The position numbers and the translations under genes are program-made. Positions 57,901 to 64,000 of a stretch of DNA of 64,000 bases are shown piece after piece. This stretch comes from Saturnia japonica (taxonomy: Eukaryota; Arthropoda; Insecta; Lepidoptera; Saturniidae): the NCBI GenBank assembly GCA_033032175.1, contig CM065328.1, positions 12,400,690 to 12,464,689 of the forward strand. The letters run 5' to 3'. Below the pieces are notes generated by a model. The model ran no database searches, was not told the DNA's origin, and worked only from the letters and a program-made list of their open reading frames with translations. The stretch's first letter is position 1. Each line of letters starts with the position of its first letter.

Positions 57901-60900
57901 ATCCGTCACTGTCCACTGTCACTTCAACAAGATAATCCTGTGAGCTATGTTGATAATCCTAGTTCTCTGTGTGATTACATCATTTCTAATTCTATCCTTC
58001 AAAGAAACTCCCAACATAGCTCATTCCCTAGCTCGCTGAGCGAATTTAAATTAATACTTAACACCTAAAAATTGGGTTTTGGGCAGATAATATTATTTAG
58101 AATATAAGTTCGTTGGGTTATTATGTACTACGTCCTAGAGACGACGCCTGAACCAGATTTTTTGAAACACGCGTTCGAGTGCGTACACTCTTACTCACAG
58201 TCTTTATCTGGCAGTTGTTGCGAACACACGTTTGAGTTTTCAGTGCTAAATTTTACTTCATAAATATACCTTCATTTGCAATGAGATACTGTTTAAACAA
58301 CCCGAGAAACAAGTAAAAGTCAAGGAGTGACATTTCATCAGTAAATCAATGTATTAAAGCGCACGTGCCCCGCTCTCCGCGGTATCTAGTGGAGCACAAG
58401 TTTTGTTCGTAATAGCTGCTCTAGTATGTAATATTTAAAACTTAAAATAGAACTTTTGAGGATAATTATTCAATTGGTTGCATTCTTTAAGGTGTTCATT
58501 TGATAACAGACCACGCACACGTTCAGTGAGGAGTCTGCATGGCGGTATCTCCATCAGATAATGGGCGATCAACCGAGAGTCGCGGGACTGCCCTACCATC
58601 TCAACAAAACCAAAGATATGAAAGCATTAGTGGACACTATAGCTGTCTCTGCTAACCAAAATTTAAAGACAGATTGGCAGTTTGTCACAGGTGAATTAGT
58701 AGATGTTTATATAATACTAGCAACCCACCCCAGCTTTGTAAGAGTGTTTCAATTAGTTACCATGTAAGTACAAGAAACAAGTTCCCTTTACACGTGCCGT
58801 TAGTAAAATCATCATATAGAAAGAACTTTTTTAGTAGGAATTATCAATCAAATTAATATCACTTCCAAAACCATAGTAGATTTCTTTCAAGTAAATTCTC
58901 TCAAACTTAATAAAAATCTAACTAGTCAATTTTTTACCTAATTTCACCATTCTAATTTTACCAACCAATTTTATTTAACTACATACCATATTACTGTATA
59001 TTTGTGTGAACTTTTAAATGGCCTTCTGTATATGTACTTTGTTAGCTGTAAGATCACCATGTATCACTAAATAAATAAAATAAATAAAGAAAGAAATCTT
59101 AGTAATTTCTACGTTTTAAACAGTTTTCGTAAAATTGAATTTCGTTATATAAAGTTTATATTTTAGTAATTTTATTTCAGGTGATTACTTGTTACAGTCA
59201 TCACTTCCATTCGTGAATTCCTATCAGAATCTGTCTAACGTCATCGCTGTGTTGGAAGGTGAGAGCGGTTTCCATAGCAACGGCTCTACATCCACTTCGG
59301 TTCTTGTGAACTGCCATTATGACTCTGTACCTTATGCCTTAGGTGAGATACGGTATATCATAAAATTATTATAAATCTCAACGTCTCTCTGTCTGCCTCT
59401 TCGTTTATGTTTTTTTTCACGTAAAAACCATTTATCCTATTTACATTTGTTTTTAAATTTAATTCATAGATACGATGGTGGATGATGCGAATTTTTCGCA
59501 TATACATATACAAATACAAATGCGAACATTGGTAACATCCCCAGTATAAATGTTCCATAACTGACACCATTTAAATAATCTGAAATCTCATATCCGTAAC
59601 GTCTGTCACTTTCGTAACTAATTACACGGAATAACTTGTTTGCAGGTGCGTCAGACAACGTTGTGTTCTGTGCAGCAATGGCGGAAACATTAAACAGATT
59701 GTCAAAAAGAATAAATAAATTTAAAAATAATATTATTTTTCTGTTCAATGGTGCCGAAGAGAATCCTTTACAGGTATCTATATATTTAAATTATTTATAT
59801 TTTATTAAGTACCTGGTAATGGGAGCAAAGATACTTATCCCGATTCAATAGACGGTTTTAATTTAGGATAGGTAGCGTAGGTTTAACATAGATACATACA
59901 TAAATCATGCCTTCTTCCCGCTGAGGTAGTCGAAACCATGTGTTTCCATTTTCTAGGATCCTGGCATATATCTTTAAATTATTCAACATTCAGAGTACTC
60001 TTGACCTGACCTTTCTTCAGAAAATCTCCGATTTAATCGAGGAACGTTCGTCTAGGCCTTCCTCTTCCGACGCTCACATTCACACTAGCCTTATAAATTT
60101 GTTTAGTCATTCTTCTTTCATTCATCCCCTCAACAAGCATCCCTTTCTCAATCCGTGTGGCTATATCTTCTTTCACACCACAAAGTTCTGCTATCACACT
60201 ATTTCTTATCCTGTCACTTAATTTCACTCTTAACATGCCTCTTAGGTTTAACAATATGGTTTATTTTCTAGAAATAGTACTGTAAAAAGTACAATACATT
60301 TCCGATTACCATTTTATAGCTTAATAAAAAATTATAGCGCTAAAGTGAAACATTGGAACGGGTTTAATGATGTGGTAATCAAAATACAATCCGGTACGAG
60401 GGTTCTGCCACTCCGCTATTGGCCAATCTTTTGTTCGGCATTATACCAAGTAGTGCATCAGTAAATGTCTCGTCTGCCGGAGATGTTATTCCTTTTGATC
60501 ACGAATTATATAATAAGATTAATTTTTTTGGAGTGAAACATCTTTTTGTGCGATAGGCGTAAAATTCCAAGATTGAATTATAACGCAACGTTTCTGACGC
60601 AAAAATGACGAGAAATAGATATAAGTAGATATAACTTGGATTTATAAACCGAGAGAGATTGATGATCGCGATTGAATAAAGAAAGGTTTCATCCGTGTTC
60701 GATATTGTTTCTCCGAATCTTGAACCTACGGTTAAACTTTTCTAGAGACTGAATTTATCCCATAATACCAATGTGTAAAATATAAACCCAATTCGTTCAG
60801 TGTTTTGAGGTATATGGTGATAGATCAGTGAGTCACGGTTTCATTGTATATATATTTTAGATAAGTGTATCAAGCAACAAAGACCAATAAAATGTTATAA

Positions 60901-63644
60901 AAAGACAATGTGTGTTATTGCTAAGTTTTATTTATTGTGTACACGTATTCTGATAATAATTTATTGCCCCAATAGTGTACATATTAAAAAGATTAAGTCT
61001 ACATATAGATACAATTTGGCGATGGGACAGATTCCGTTGTTGCTATGTGGCGTGGTATCACCTGACCACACAGCGCTGGTTTTCAGTCTGCCCCACTTTC
61101 ATAATTAAAAGTCGACATTACGCGCAATCAGCCGCTCGACAAGTCATATGATATTACAATTTATTAATTTAAAAAAGTAGATGTCAGTCAGATAGTAAAA
61201 AAAAAATTAGTATTTCAATTTATGTCCATGATATTATGTTAAATTAATTATGAGCAAAGATAATAATATATTAATAACATAAAAAAAAAACTAAATAAAT
61301 AATTGGGTAATTATTAATACTTACTAGCGATCGATAAATTCGTCCAGCGACTATATGATCATAGACTATTTGATCATAGACTATTTTCTGTTTGACATTT
61401 GCAGTATTCATGAACCTAAAGAATGAGTATTATCTACATCACTTGCTGTCACTTTTCGTTGAGTGACAATGTCAGTATTTTGGGGGGTTTAAGTTCAATG
61501 GCACTGGTCAGGTTAGAATTCGCAGTATTAATTTATTTCATTCAATATATTAGTAACAGATATTGTAGATAAATTTTAGCTTTCTGCACTCCTACTCCAT
61601 ATAAACTTTAACCATGCCAAATCTCACAGTCTTCCGTGCACGCAATACGCTTAAAAAGGGAAAGAAAGTTTTTGCTTCACGTATTAATATATAGATAACT
61701 AGCGACTCGACCCAGCTTCGCATGAGTACAATTTATGAAGTGGTGTATTTTATGTTTTAAAAACCCTGATTTAATCACCTTGTGGTCCTAAACGTGACTG
61801 ATATGCTTGAGGTCCTAGGTTCGATACCCAGGTCGAGCAAAGTGTTATTGGGTTTTTCTATGATATGCTCAGTAGCAGTTTGGCGATAAACTCGCCCCCT
61901 ATTACATGGAACAAAACATACCCAGCGAACTGTGGGTGTACATCTCTGCCTAACAATTCGGCAATACAGGCATGATGGTATGTTATGTAACCTCATATTT
62001 ACGAATAGTAAGCTTAGATTGCGACGTACAAATCATCATAGGTGGAGAGTGCCGGCCAACCGACCGCGACCGGTTTTCCTGAGAAGGATTTTTAGATCCC
62101 GCGTAATTTTGAATTCGTGATATCTTCTACAGTATTCATTGAAATAGAAAACTGTAAAGGACAATCTTAATCTACATTAAATGCCCAAGTTAATTAACAA
62201 ACTTATCTGAATTGGAGAAAATAGGTTCGCAATTACCGTAATATTTTTAATTATACTACGTCATTTTATACTATGTATAGAAGCGCTCTACGCACTAAAC
62301 CAGTCAACCCGCCGACCCGGCGACAAATGGATTAGACAGTTACCATCATCATGTGACGGTTAGTCAAACCTTGACTGTCACCAAATCAACGCTCACCATC
62401 TTGACTGTAACCGTCTCAACTGTTGACTGTCACCATATCGATCACGCTCAAAGGCTAGACTATGAAGTGATTTGCTAAACCTCTTGTTTTATTATCGTGA
62501 AGATAGTTATACTTGATGTAATACATCACGCATCTGCTCTTTTATTTCAGGGTAGTCACGGTTTCCTCCATCATCCATGGTCAAGAGGGATCACGTCGGT
62601 CGTGAATTTAGATGCGGCAGGGATGAACGGGAAAGCTACTATTTTTCAGGTAAGGGGCTGTTCATAAAATACGTTCCCACTTATGGAGGAGAGGGGGTGT
62701 CGGATACTGTGACAAGACGAGACAAGGGGGGTCGGGGAAAACGTGACATTTGCAGCTCATGAAACAATTTTGTAAATTTGTCTTTCGGTTTTTTTGTTAC
62801 GATAGAAAATCGTTCGTTTATATATTTTGTACATAATATATAAATATTTTTATATATATATTTCCGTCATAATGACTTGTTTTTATTTAATTTTTACTAT
62901 TTATACTTCCATGACGACGCTAGCGTTGCGGTTCGCTACAATCAAAGTATTACATTTAAGTATTCAAATAATACATATTTAAAAATCCATATATCATGTA
63001 CGTTGGGGGAAGGGGATCTGTCTTACGTGACGCAATATTGATAGGGCGGGTCGCAGAATATGTGCGTAAAATTTTGCGTGACGTATTTTATTAACGGCCC
63101 CTAACTGTTACTTACTTTCTAGATAATATTTTTTATAGACTTCAAAAAAGGAGGAAGTTTTCAATTAAATTTTTTATGGTTGTGGACGATTCTTTATTGT
63201 TGAAAAGGTGATACCTCAAGGGTGATCCCATTTTAATTTCATTGGCATTGGACCTTCAACTTTGTCATTGTATAATATAGAAATATTAAGCAGGATTACC
63301 ATTTATCTACTTTTTTAATTAATGCTATTAAATTTTGATGCATTTGCGAGTGACACCTGCAATTACTACGTCAATAGTTAAAAGTTAGTATGTTACTAAA
63401 TTTTATGAAACGTGAAAAATTTTTTTTGTATGCACCTGGAACTTGTCTCTCGGAGGATAGTCCGGTTTGCTGAGTTAAGAGATTTTTTTTTAAATCTAGG
63501 TAAGAGACCCGAGGGTCCTGAATGCCTACAAACGCGCAGTGTCGAGACCAAACGCTCAAAGTGTCGGCGAGTTTCTGTTTTCATCAGGTATCATACCTTC
63601 GGACACGGATTTCAGGATTTGGAGGGACTTCGGACAGTTTCAAG
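42862..63644 (+). CDS. ER metallopeptidase 1-like (M28 family), 5' exons
   Basis: Multi-pass ER membrane zinc aminopeptidase-like protein of peptidase family M28 (ERMP1/Fxna). Seven exons fit in phase: 42862-42918, 56779-56895, 58510-58690, 59181-59342, 59646-59773, 62551-62649 and 63500-63644, together about 296 codons. They give a short cytosolic N-terminus, one membrane segment ([15 protein letters not shown]), then the lumenal catalytic domain: NCHYDS (His ligand), GASD (bridging Asp), NGAEE (catalytic base and ligand), NLDAAG (ligand) and [17 protein letters not shown]. The final His ligand and C-terminal membrane segments lie beyond the window. Family length is usually near 850-900 residues. 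The link of the first exon across a 13.9-kb intron rests on ATG, donor and phase; the rest is secure. Confidence 0.9.
42919..44973. other. ERMP1-like intron 1, left part
   Basis: AT-rich non-coding DNA. A B-box-like CAGGTCCGATTCCGG near 44748 and a segment at 43905-43990 similar to 17590-17690 hint at old SINEs. Nothing else recognised. Confidence 0.4.
44974..45484. mobile_element. Possible hAT-like MITE
   Basis: Ends TAGGGATGAGTATTAAATAT and (inverted) TAGAGATGAACAAGTGAAAA are alike, and both run into ATATCGAT-rich DNA. The flanks share ACGGA but no exact 8-bp duplication, so the call is tentative. A related end (TAGAGATGGACCAATACTTC) begins near 45550. Confidence 0.4.
45485..47271. other. 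ERMP1-like intron 1, AT-rich stretch
   Basis: No gene or classified element besides a possible hAT end near 45550. Open frames here are short and unconvincing. Confidence 0.4.
47272..47329 (+). repeat. Two tandem 29-bp units
   Basis: GGTCCAGCGGGGCCCGAAGT plus GATATATAA, repeated once with a single change, then a TA run. Confidence 0.85.
48069..48257 (-). CDS. Possible orphan first exon, unidentified
   Basis: On the minus strand an ATG at 48257 opens 63 codons (beginning [20 protein letters not shown]) up to a donor-like CCAAG|GTAAAT. The composition looks protein-like, but I recognise no family and no partner exon. It lies within intron 1 of the ERMP1-like gene on the opposite strand. It could be a remnant of a mobile element or a chance ORF. 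Confidence 0.2.
48620..49900 (-). mobile_element. mariner transposon
   Basis: A 1281-bp element flanked by TA on both sides (48618-48619, 49901-49902), with about 30-bp terminal inverted repeats (GGTCTTTACCTATSAAATTG, three mismatches in 30). It encodes one broken transposase on the minus strand. The size and ends fit the mariner family found in moths. Confidence 0.93.
48694..49713 (-). pseudogene. mariner transposase, two frameshifts
   Basis: DDE transposase with catalytic motifs [20 protein letters not shown] and [12 protein letters not shown]; 34 residues separate the last two Asp, so it is DD34D. The N-terminal helix-turn-helix ([20 protein letters not shown] at 49713) is in another frame from the body; the shift lies near 49581-49592. 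A second shift lies in a run of seven T (48835-48841), after which the normal C-terminus continues in another frame to a stop at 48694. The long + strand ORF here is only antisense. The element should be inactive. Confidence 0.9.
49903..50446. other. Intron stretch with a poly-A-tailed relic
   Basis: AAATAAATATAGAGCGGG, then an A run at 50263-50272, suggests the end of an old retroposed sequence. No gene recognised. Confidence 0.35.
50447..50535 (+). repeat. Poly-A-tailed dispersed repeat
   Basis: GGTGAAGCTGTAAAAGCCGC, then CTTCAGGGCCACTAAGGCTA, then an A run. Same family as 16708, 17215, 40092 and 56489. Confidence 0.6.
50536..51099. other. Intron stretch with a near-palindrome
   Basis: No gene seen. 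TTCGCGAGTTCGAACTTGCG (from 50878) is close to palindromic. Confidence 0.4.
51100..51285 (-). mobile_element. tRNA-derived SINE, family B (head missing)
   Basis: Tail CACAATCTCACCTGATCTTA and body GAGGGTGGTAGCTAACCAGG match other copies; the tRNA-like head is lost at about 51285. Confidence 0.6.
51650..51883 (+). mobile_element. Non-autonomous Helitron, 3' half
   Basis: Ends AACGTGAGCGAAGCCACGGG, then CACAGCTAG|T at 51883, with an intact 3' hairpin. The 5' half is missing. Confidence 0.65.
52088..52450 (-). mobile_element. Non-autonomous Helitron, family X
   Basis: A|CTAGCGATCGCCC at 52088 and the GGTCGAAATTCGACC inverted repeat form the 3' end. The other end CTATTAATATATAGG is close to the TC terminus. 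Confidence 0.7.
52600..52775. other. GC-rich hairpin island, unclassified
   Basis: Arms TATCAACCCGGCACCCGACG (52651-52670) and GGTCGGGTGCAGGGTTGATA (52745-52764) pair at about 18 of 20 positions. A smaller perfect stem (GGGGTG...CACCCC) lies just left. It contrasts sharply with AT-rich surroundings. I do not recognise it. Confidence 0.6.
53070..53262 (-). repeat. Interspersed repeat, family Y
   Basis: Reverse complement of 26590-26760 (ACTCCTCACCAACTTACAGC). Confidence 0.55.
53367..53635 (+). mobile_element. tRNA-derived SINE, family B (best copy)
   Basis: A box TGGCTCAATAGTAGCG (from 53371) and B box GAGTTCGAATCC (53413-53424) are both present. The tail CATCAGGCGAGATTATGATC ends it. Confidence 0.75.
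53778..54100 (+). mobile_element. Short non-autonomous Helitron
   Basis: Starts A-TCTATTCAAATAA and ends ACAACTAG|T. It shares AGTGTCTGTTTGTAATGTC and CCGAATCGGTTGGACTGATT with longer copies; the hairpin region is decayed. Confidence 0.6.
54101..55043. other. Intron stretch, nothing recognised
   Basis: AT-rich DNA. Short ORFs only. Confidence 0.4.
55044..55814 (+). mobile_element. Non-autonomous Helitron split by a LINE tail
   Basis: Starts A|TCTATAAAAATAAA at 55044 and runs AGTGTCTGTTTGTAATG. It is interrupted at 55116-55430, resumes, and ends with the hairpin CGCGAGCGCAGCTGCGGGC and a decayed CTAG. Confidence 0.7.
55116..55430 (+). mobile_element. CR1/L2-like LINE 3' end with RT C-terminus
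   Basis: An open frame to the stop at 55389-55391 encodes the typical C-terminal segment after the reverse transcriptase (LRGHPSKL, then [15 protein letters not shown] and TSFKSRLDK). The element ends in an AAT microsatellite. It is 5' truncated and flanked by TACATA on both sides, a probable short target duplication. No catalytic residues remain. Confidence 0.75.
56489..56570 (+). repeat. Poly-A-tailed dispersed repeat
   Basis: GGTGAAGCTGTAAAAGCCGT, then GGCTCCAGGGCCCCTAAGAC, then an A run of ten. Confidence 0.6.
56779..56895 (+). CDS. ERMP1-like exon 2: membrane segment
   Basis: 39 codons, acceptor AACTTTAG, donor GGAT|GTGAGT. It encodes [20 protein letters not shown] and the start of the lumenal part, ending DRDVPQD. 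Confidence 0.85.
57150..57640 (-). repeat. Family Z repeat and a SINE-B fragment
   Basis: 57150-57370 is family Z in reverse (AAATCGGTTCATAAACAAAG). 57538-57640 is a broken SINE-B (TTAAAGGTGGTAGCTAGCCA) in reverse. Confidence 0.5.
57736..58068 (+). pseudogene. Unidentified 110-codon open frame
   Basis: Open from just after a TAA (57733-57735) to a TAA at 58066, without an early ATG. The encoded segment includes [20 protein letters not shown] and ends [10 protein letters not shown], which reads like real protein. I do not recognise the family. A retroelement or decayed gene fragment within the intron is the likeliest reading. Confidence 0.3.
58290..58405 (+). repeat. Dispersed repeat shared with 25310-25435
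   Basis: Shares AACCCGAGAAACAAGTAAAA and GACATTTCATCAGTAA; about 105 bp upstream of ERMP1-like exon 3. Confidence 0.5.
58510..58690 (+). CDS. ERMP1-like exon 3
   Basis: 181 nt, acceptor TTGATAACAG, donor ACAG|GTGAAT. It encodes [20 protein letters not shown] and onwards to WQFVTG, the usual M28 lead-in. Confidence 0.88.
59181..59342 (+). CDS. ERMP1-like exon 4: zinc His ligand
   Basis: 162 nt, acceptor TTTATTTCAG, donor TTAG|GTGAGA. It ends [14 protein letters not shown], giving the first zinc ligand His. Confidence 0.92.
59646..59773 (+). CDS. ERMP1-like exon 5: Asp and Glu catalytic residues
   Basis: 128 nt, acceptor TTTGCAG, donor [27 protein letters not shown], later [14 protein letters not shown]. 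Confidence 0.93.
59890..60250 (-). mobile_element. LINE reverse-transcriptase C-terminal fragment
   Basis: Same family as 1768-2140. It encodes [20 protein letters not shown] and [11 protein letters not shown] in reverse. The RWFGHV motif has been deleted. 5' truncated. Confidence 0.7.
60251..61323. other. Intron stretch, nothing recognised
   Basis: AT-rich intronic DNA of the ERMP1-like gene without classified elements. Confidence 0.4.
61324..61695 (-). mobile_element. Non-autonomous Helitron, family X (full length)
   Basis: 372 bp, A|CTAGCGATCG at 61324 and TATAGA|T at 61695. Another Helitron 3' end (A|CTAGCGACTCGACCC, about 61699-61745) begins three bases later, so two were inserted side by side. 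Confidence 0.72.
61775..61990 (+). mobile_element. tRNA-derived SINE, family A
   Basis: B box GGTTCGATACC at about 61810, then CAGGTCGAGCAAAGTGTTAT and a GGTATGTTATGT end. The A box is eroded. Confidence 0.7.
61991..62550. other. Intron stretch with simple GTCA-type repeats
   Basis: 62340-62440 holds several imperfect repeats of a TTGACTGTNACC word. No gene. Confidence 0.45.
62551..62649 (+). CDS. ERMP1-like exon 6
   Basis: 33 codons, phase 0 at both ends: [20 protein letters not shown] then [13 protein letters not shown]. Donor TTCAG|GTAAGG. Confidence 0.92.
63115..63245 (+). repeat. Interspersed repeat, family Z
   Basis: GACTTCAAAAAAGGAGGAAG head and GATACCTCAAGGGTGATCCC body. Confidence 0.55.
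63500..63644 (+). CDS. ERMP1-like exon 7
   Basis: 145 nt, acceptor AAATCTAG, donor CAAG|GTGAGG. It encodes [20 protein letters not shown] and on to [20 protein letters not shown]. Confidence 0.92.
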
Positions 63645-63889
63645 GTGAGGCACTTTGTAACATTATCATTGTACTATATAATTTTTTATGTGAAATATCT
63701 AATGAAGCGATAAAATCATTTATACTTGGCGACACGTAATAGTCAAACAAATTTGGTTTAAGCGACATCTATCGGCTCATACTTTGTACTAAATCGGTAG
63801 CTGTAAACGTTTGATTCTTTATGTTATAAACGCTCTCTACTTTCTTAATTTTTTCATTCGTCGCTTCTTACGAGGACTTGTTCTAATAA

Positions 63890-64000
63890 AGTTAAGTTTC
63901 GGGAGCGCTGCTGAAGAATATTTCAAAATTAAATAAGTCTGATTCTTAAGAAGGTTTCTATAAAAGTAATAATTTTGTTACAAAGCTCTTTTAAGTTCAC
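63890..64000 (-). mobile_element. Partial LTR related to the errantivirus, runs off window
   Basis: AGTTAAGTTTCGGGAGCGCT and later TTTTGTTACAAAG align with the LTR at 30117-30423, with many changes and small indels. It is the left end of a diverged relative or solo LTR in the same orientation, inside the ERMP1-like gene. Confidence 0.65.

Noticed and set aside
1..64000. CRISPR arrays, bacterial operons, phage genes
   Set aside because: No spacer-repeat arrays or prokaryotic gene organisation; the introns and transposons are eukaryotic.

Overview
The window looks like lepidopteran (moth or butterfly) genomic DNA. It is AT-rich and intron-rich. It carries tRNA-derived SINEs, non-autonomous Helitrons, a mariner, hAT elements, LINE fragments and a gypsy-class endogenous retrovirus (errantivirus). 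No prokaryotic gene organisation is present. The species cannot be named from the sequence alone.

Two host genes can be reconstructed from splice sites and reading phase, both on the + strand. (1) The 3' part of an Islet/tailup LIM-homeobox gene occupies 16267-28224. Seven phase-consistent exons encode the second LIM domain, an Asn-rich linker, a homeodomain split by an intron, an Islet-type C-terminal partner-binding segment and the C-terminus. The LIM1 exons were not found and are probably upstream of the window. (2) The 5' part of an ER metallopeptidase 1-like gene (peptidase family M28) runs from a 19-codon first exon at 42862-42918, across a 13.9-kb first intron, through six more exons to 63644. 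It then leaves the window before the last zinc ligand.

Layout. 1-4272: a near-identical 1.77-kb sequence in two direct copies (period 2505 bp), each with an E2F-like palindrome beside an arthropod initiator; a LINE fragment lies between them. 4273-16266: AT-rich non-coding DNA with SINEs, Helitrons and LINE tails. 16267-28224: tailup exons and TE-filled introns, including a three-level nest (Helitron, Helitron, LINE tail). 28225-30116: tailup 3' flank with a cluster of AATAAA signals. 30117-37950: a complete errantivirus on the minus strand, with 307-bp LTRs that read as identical, a 4-bp target duplication, tRNA-Ser primer site, polypurine tract and open gag, pol and env. 37951-42605: intergenic DNA with two CTCF-like sites and a 1.5-kb hAT derivative. 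42606-64000: the metallopeptidase gene; its introns hold a frameshifted mariner, Helitrons, SINEs, LINE fragments, a GC-rich hairpin island and, at the right edge, the start of a second, diverged LTR.

The two host genes show no functional link beyond adjacency. The most notable items are the recently inserted, apparently intact errantivirus (with FxFG repeats in Gag and a hairpin array in its leader, where gypsy keeps its insulator), the duplicated E2F-type promoter, and the nested and composite transposons.
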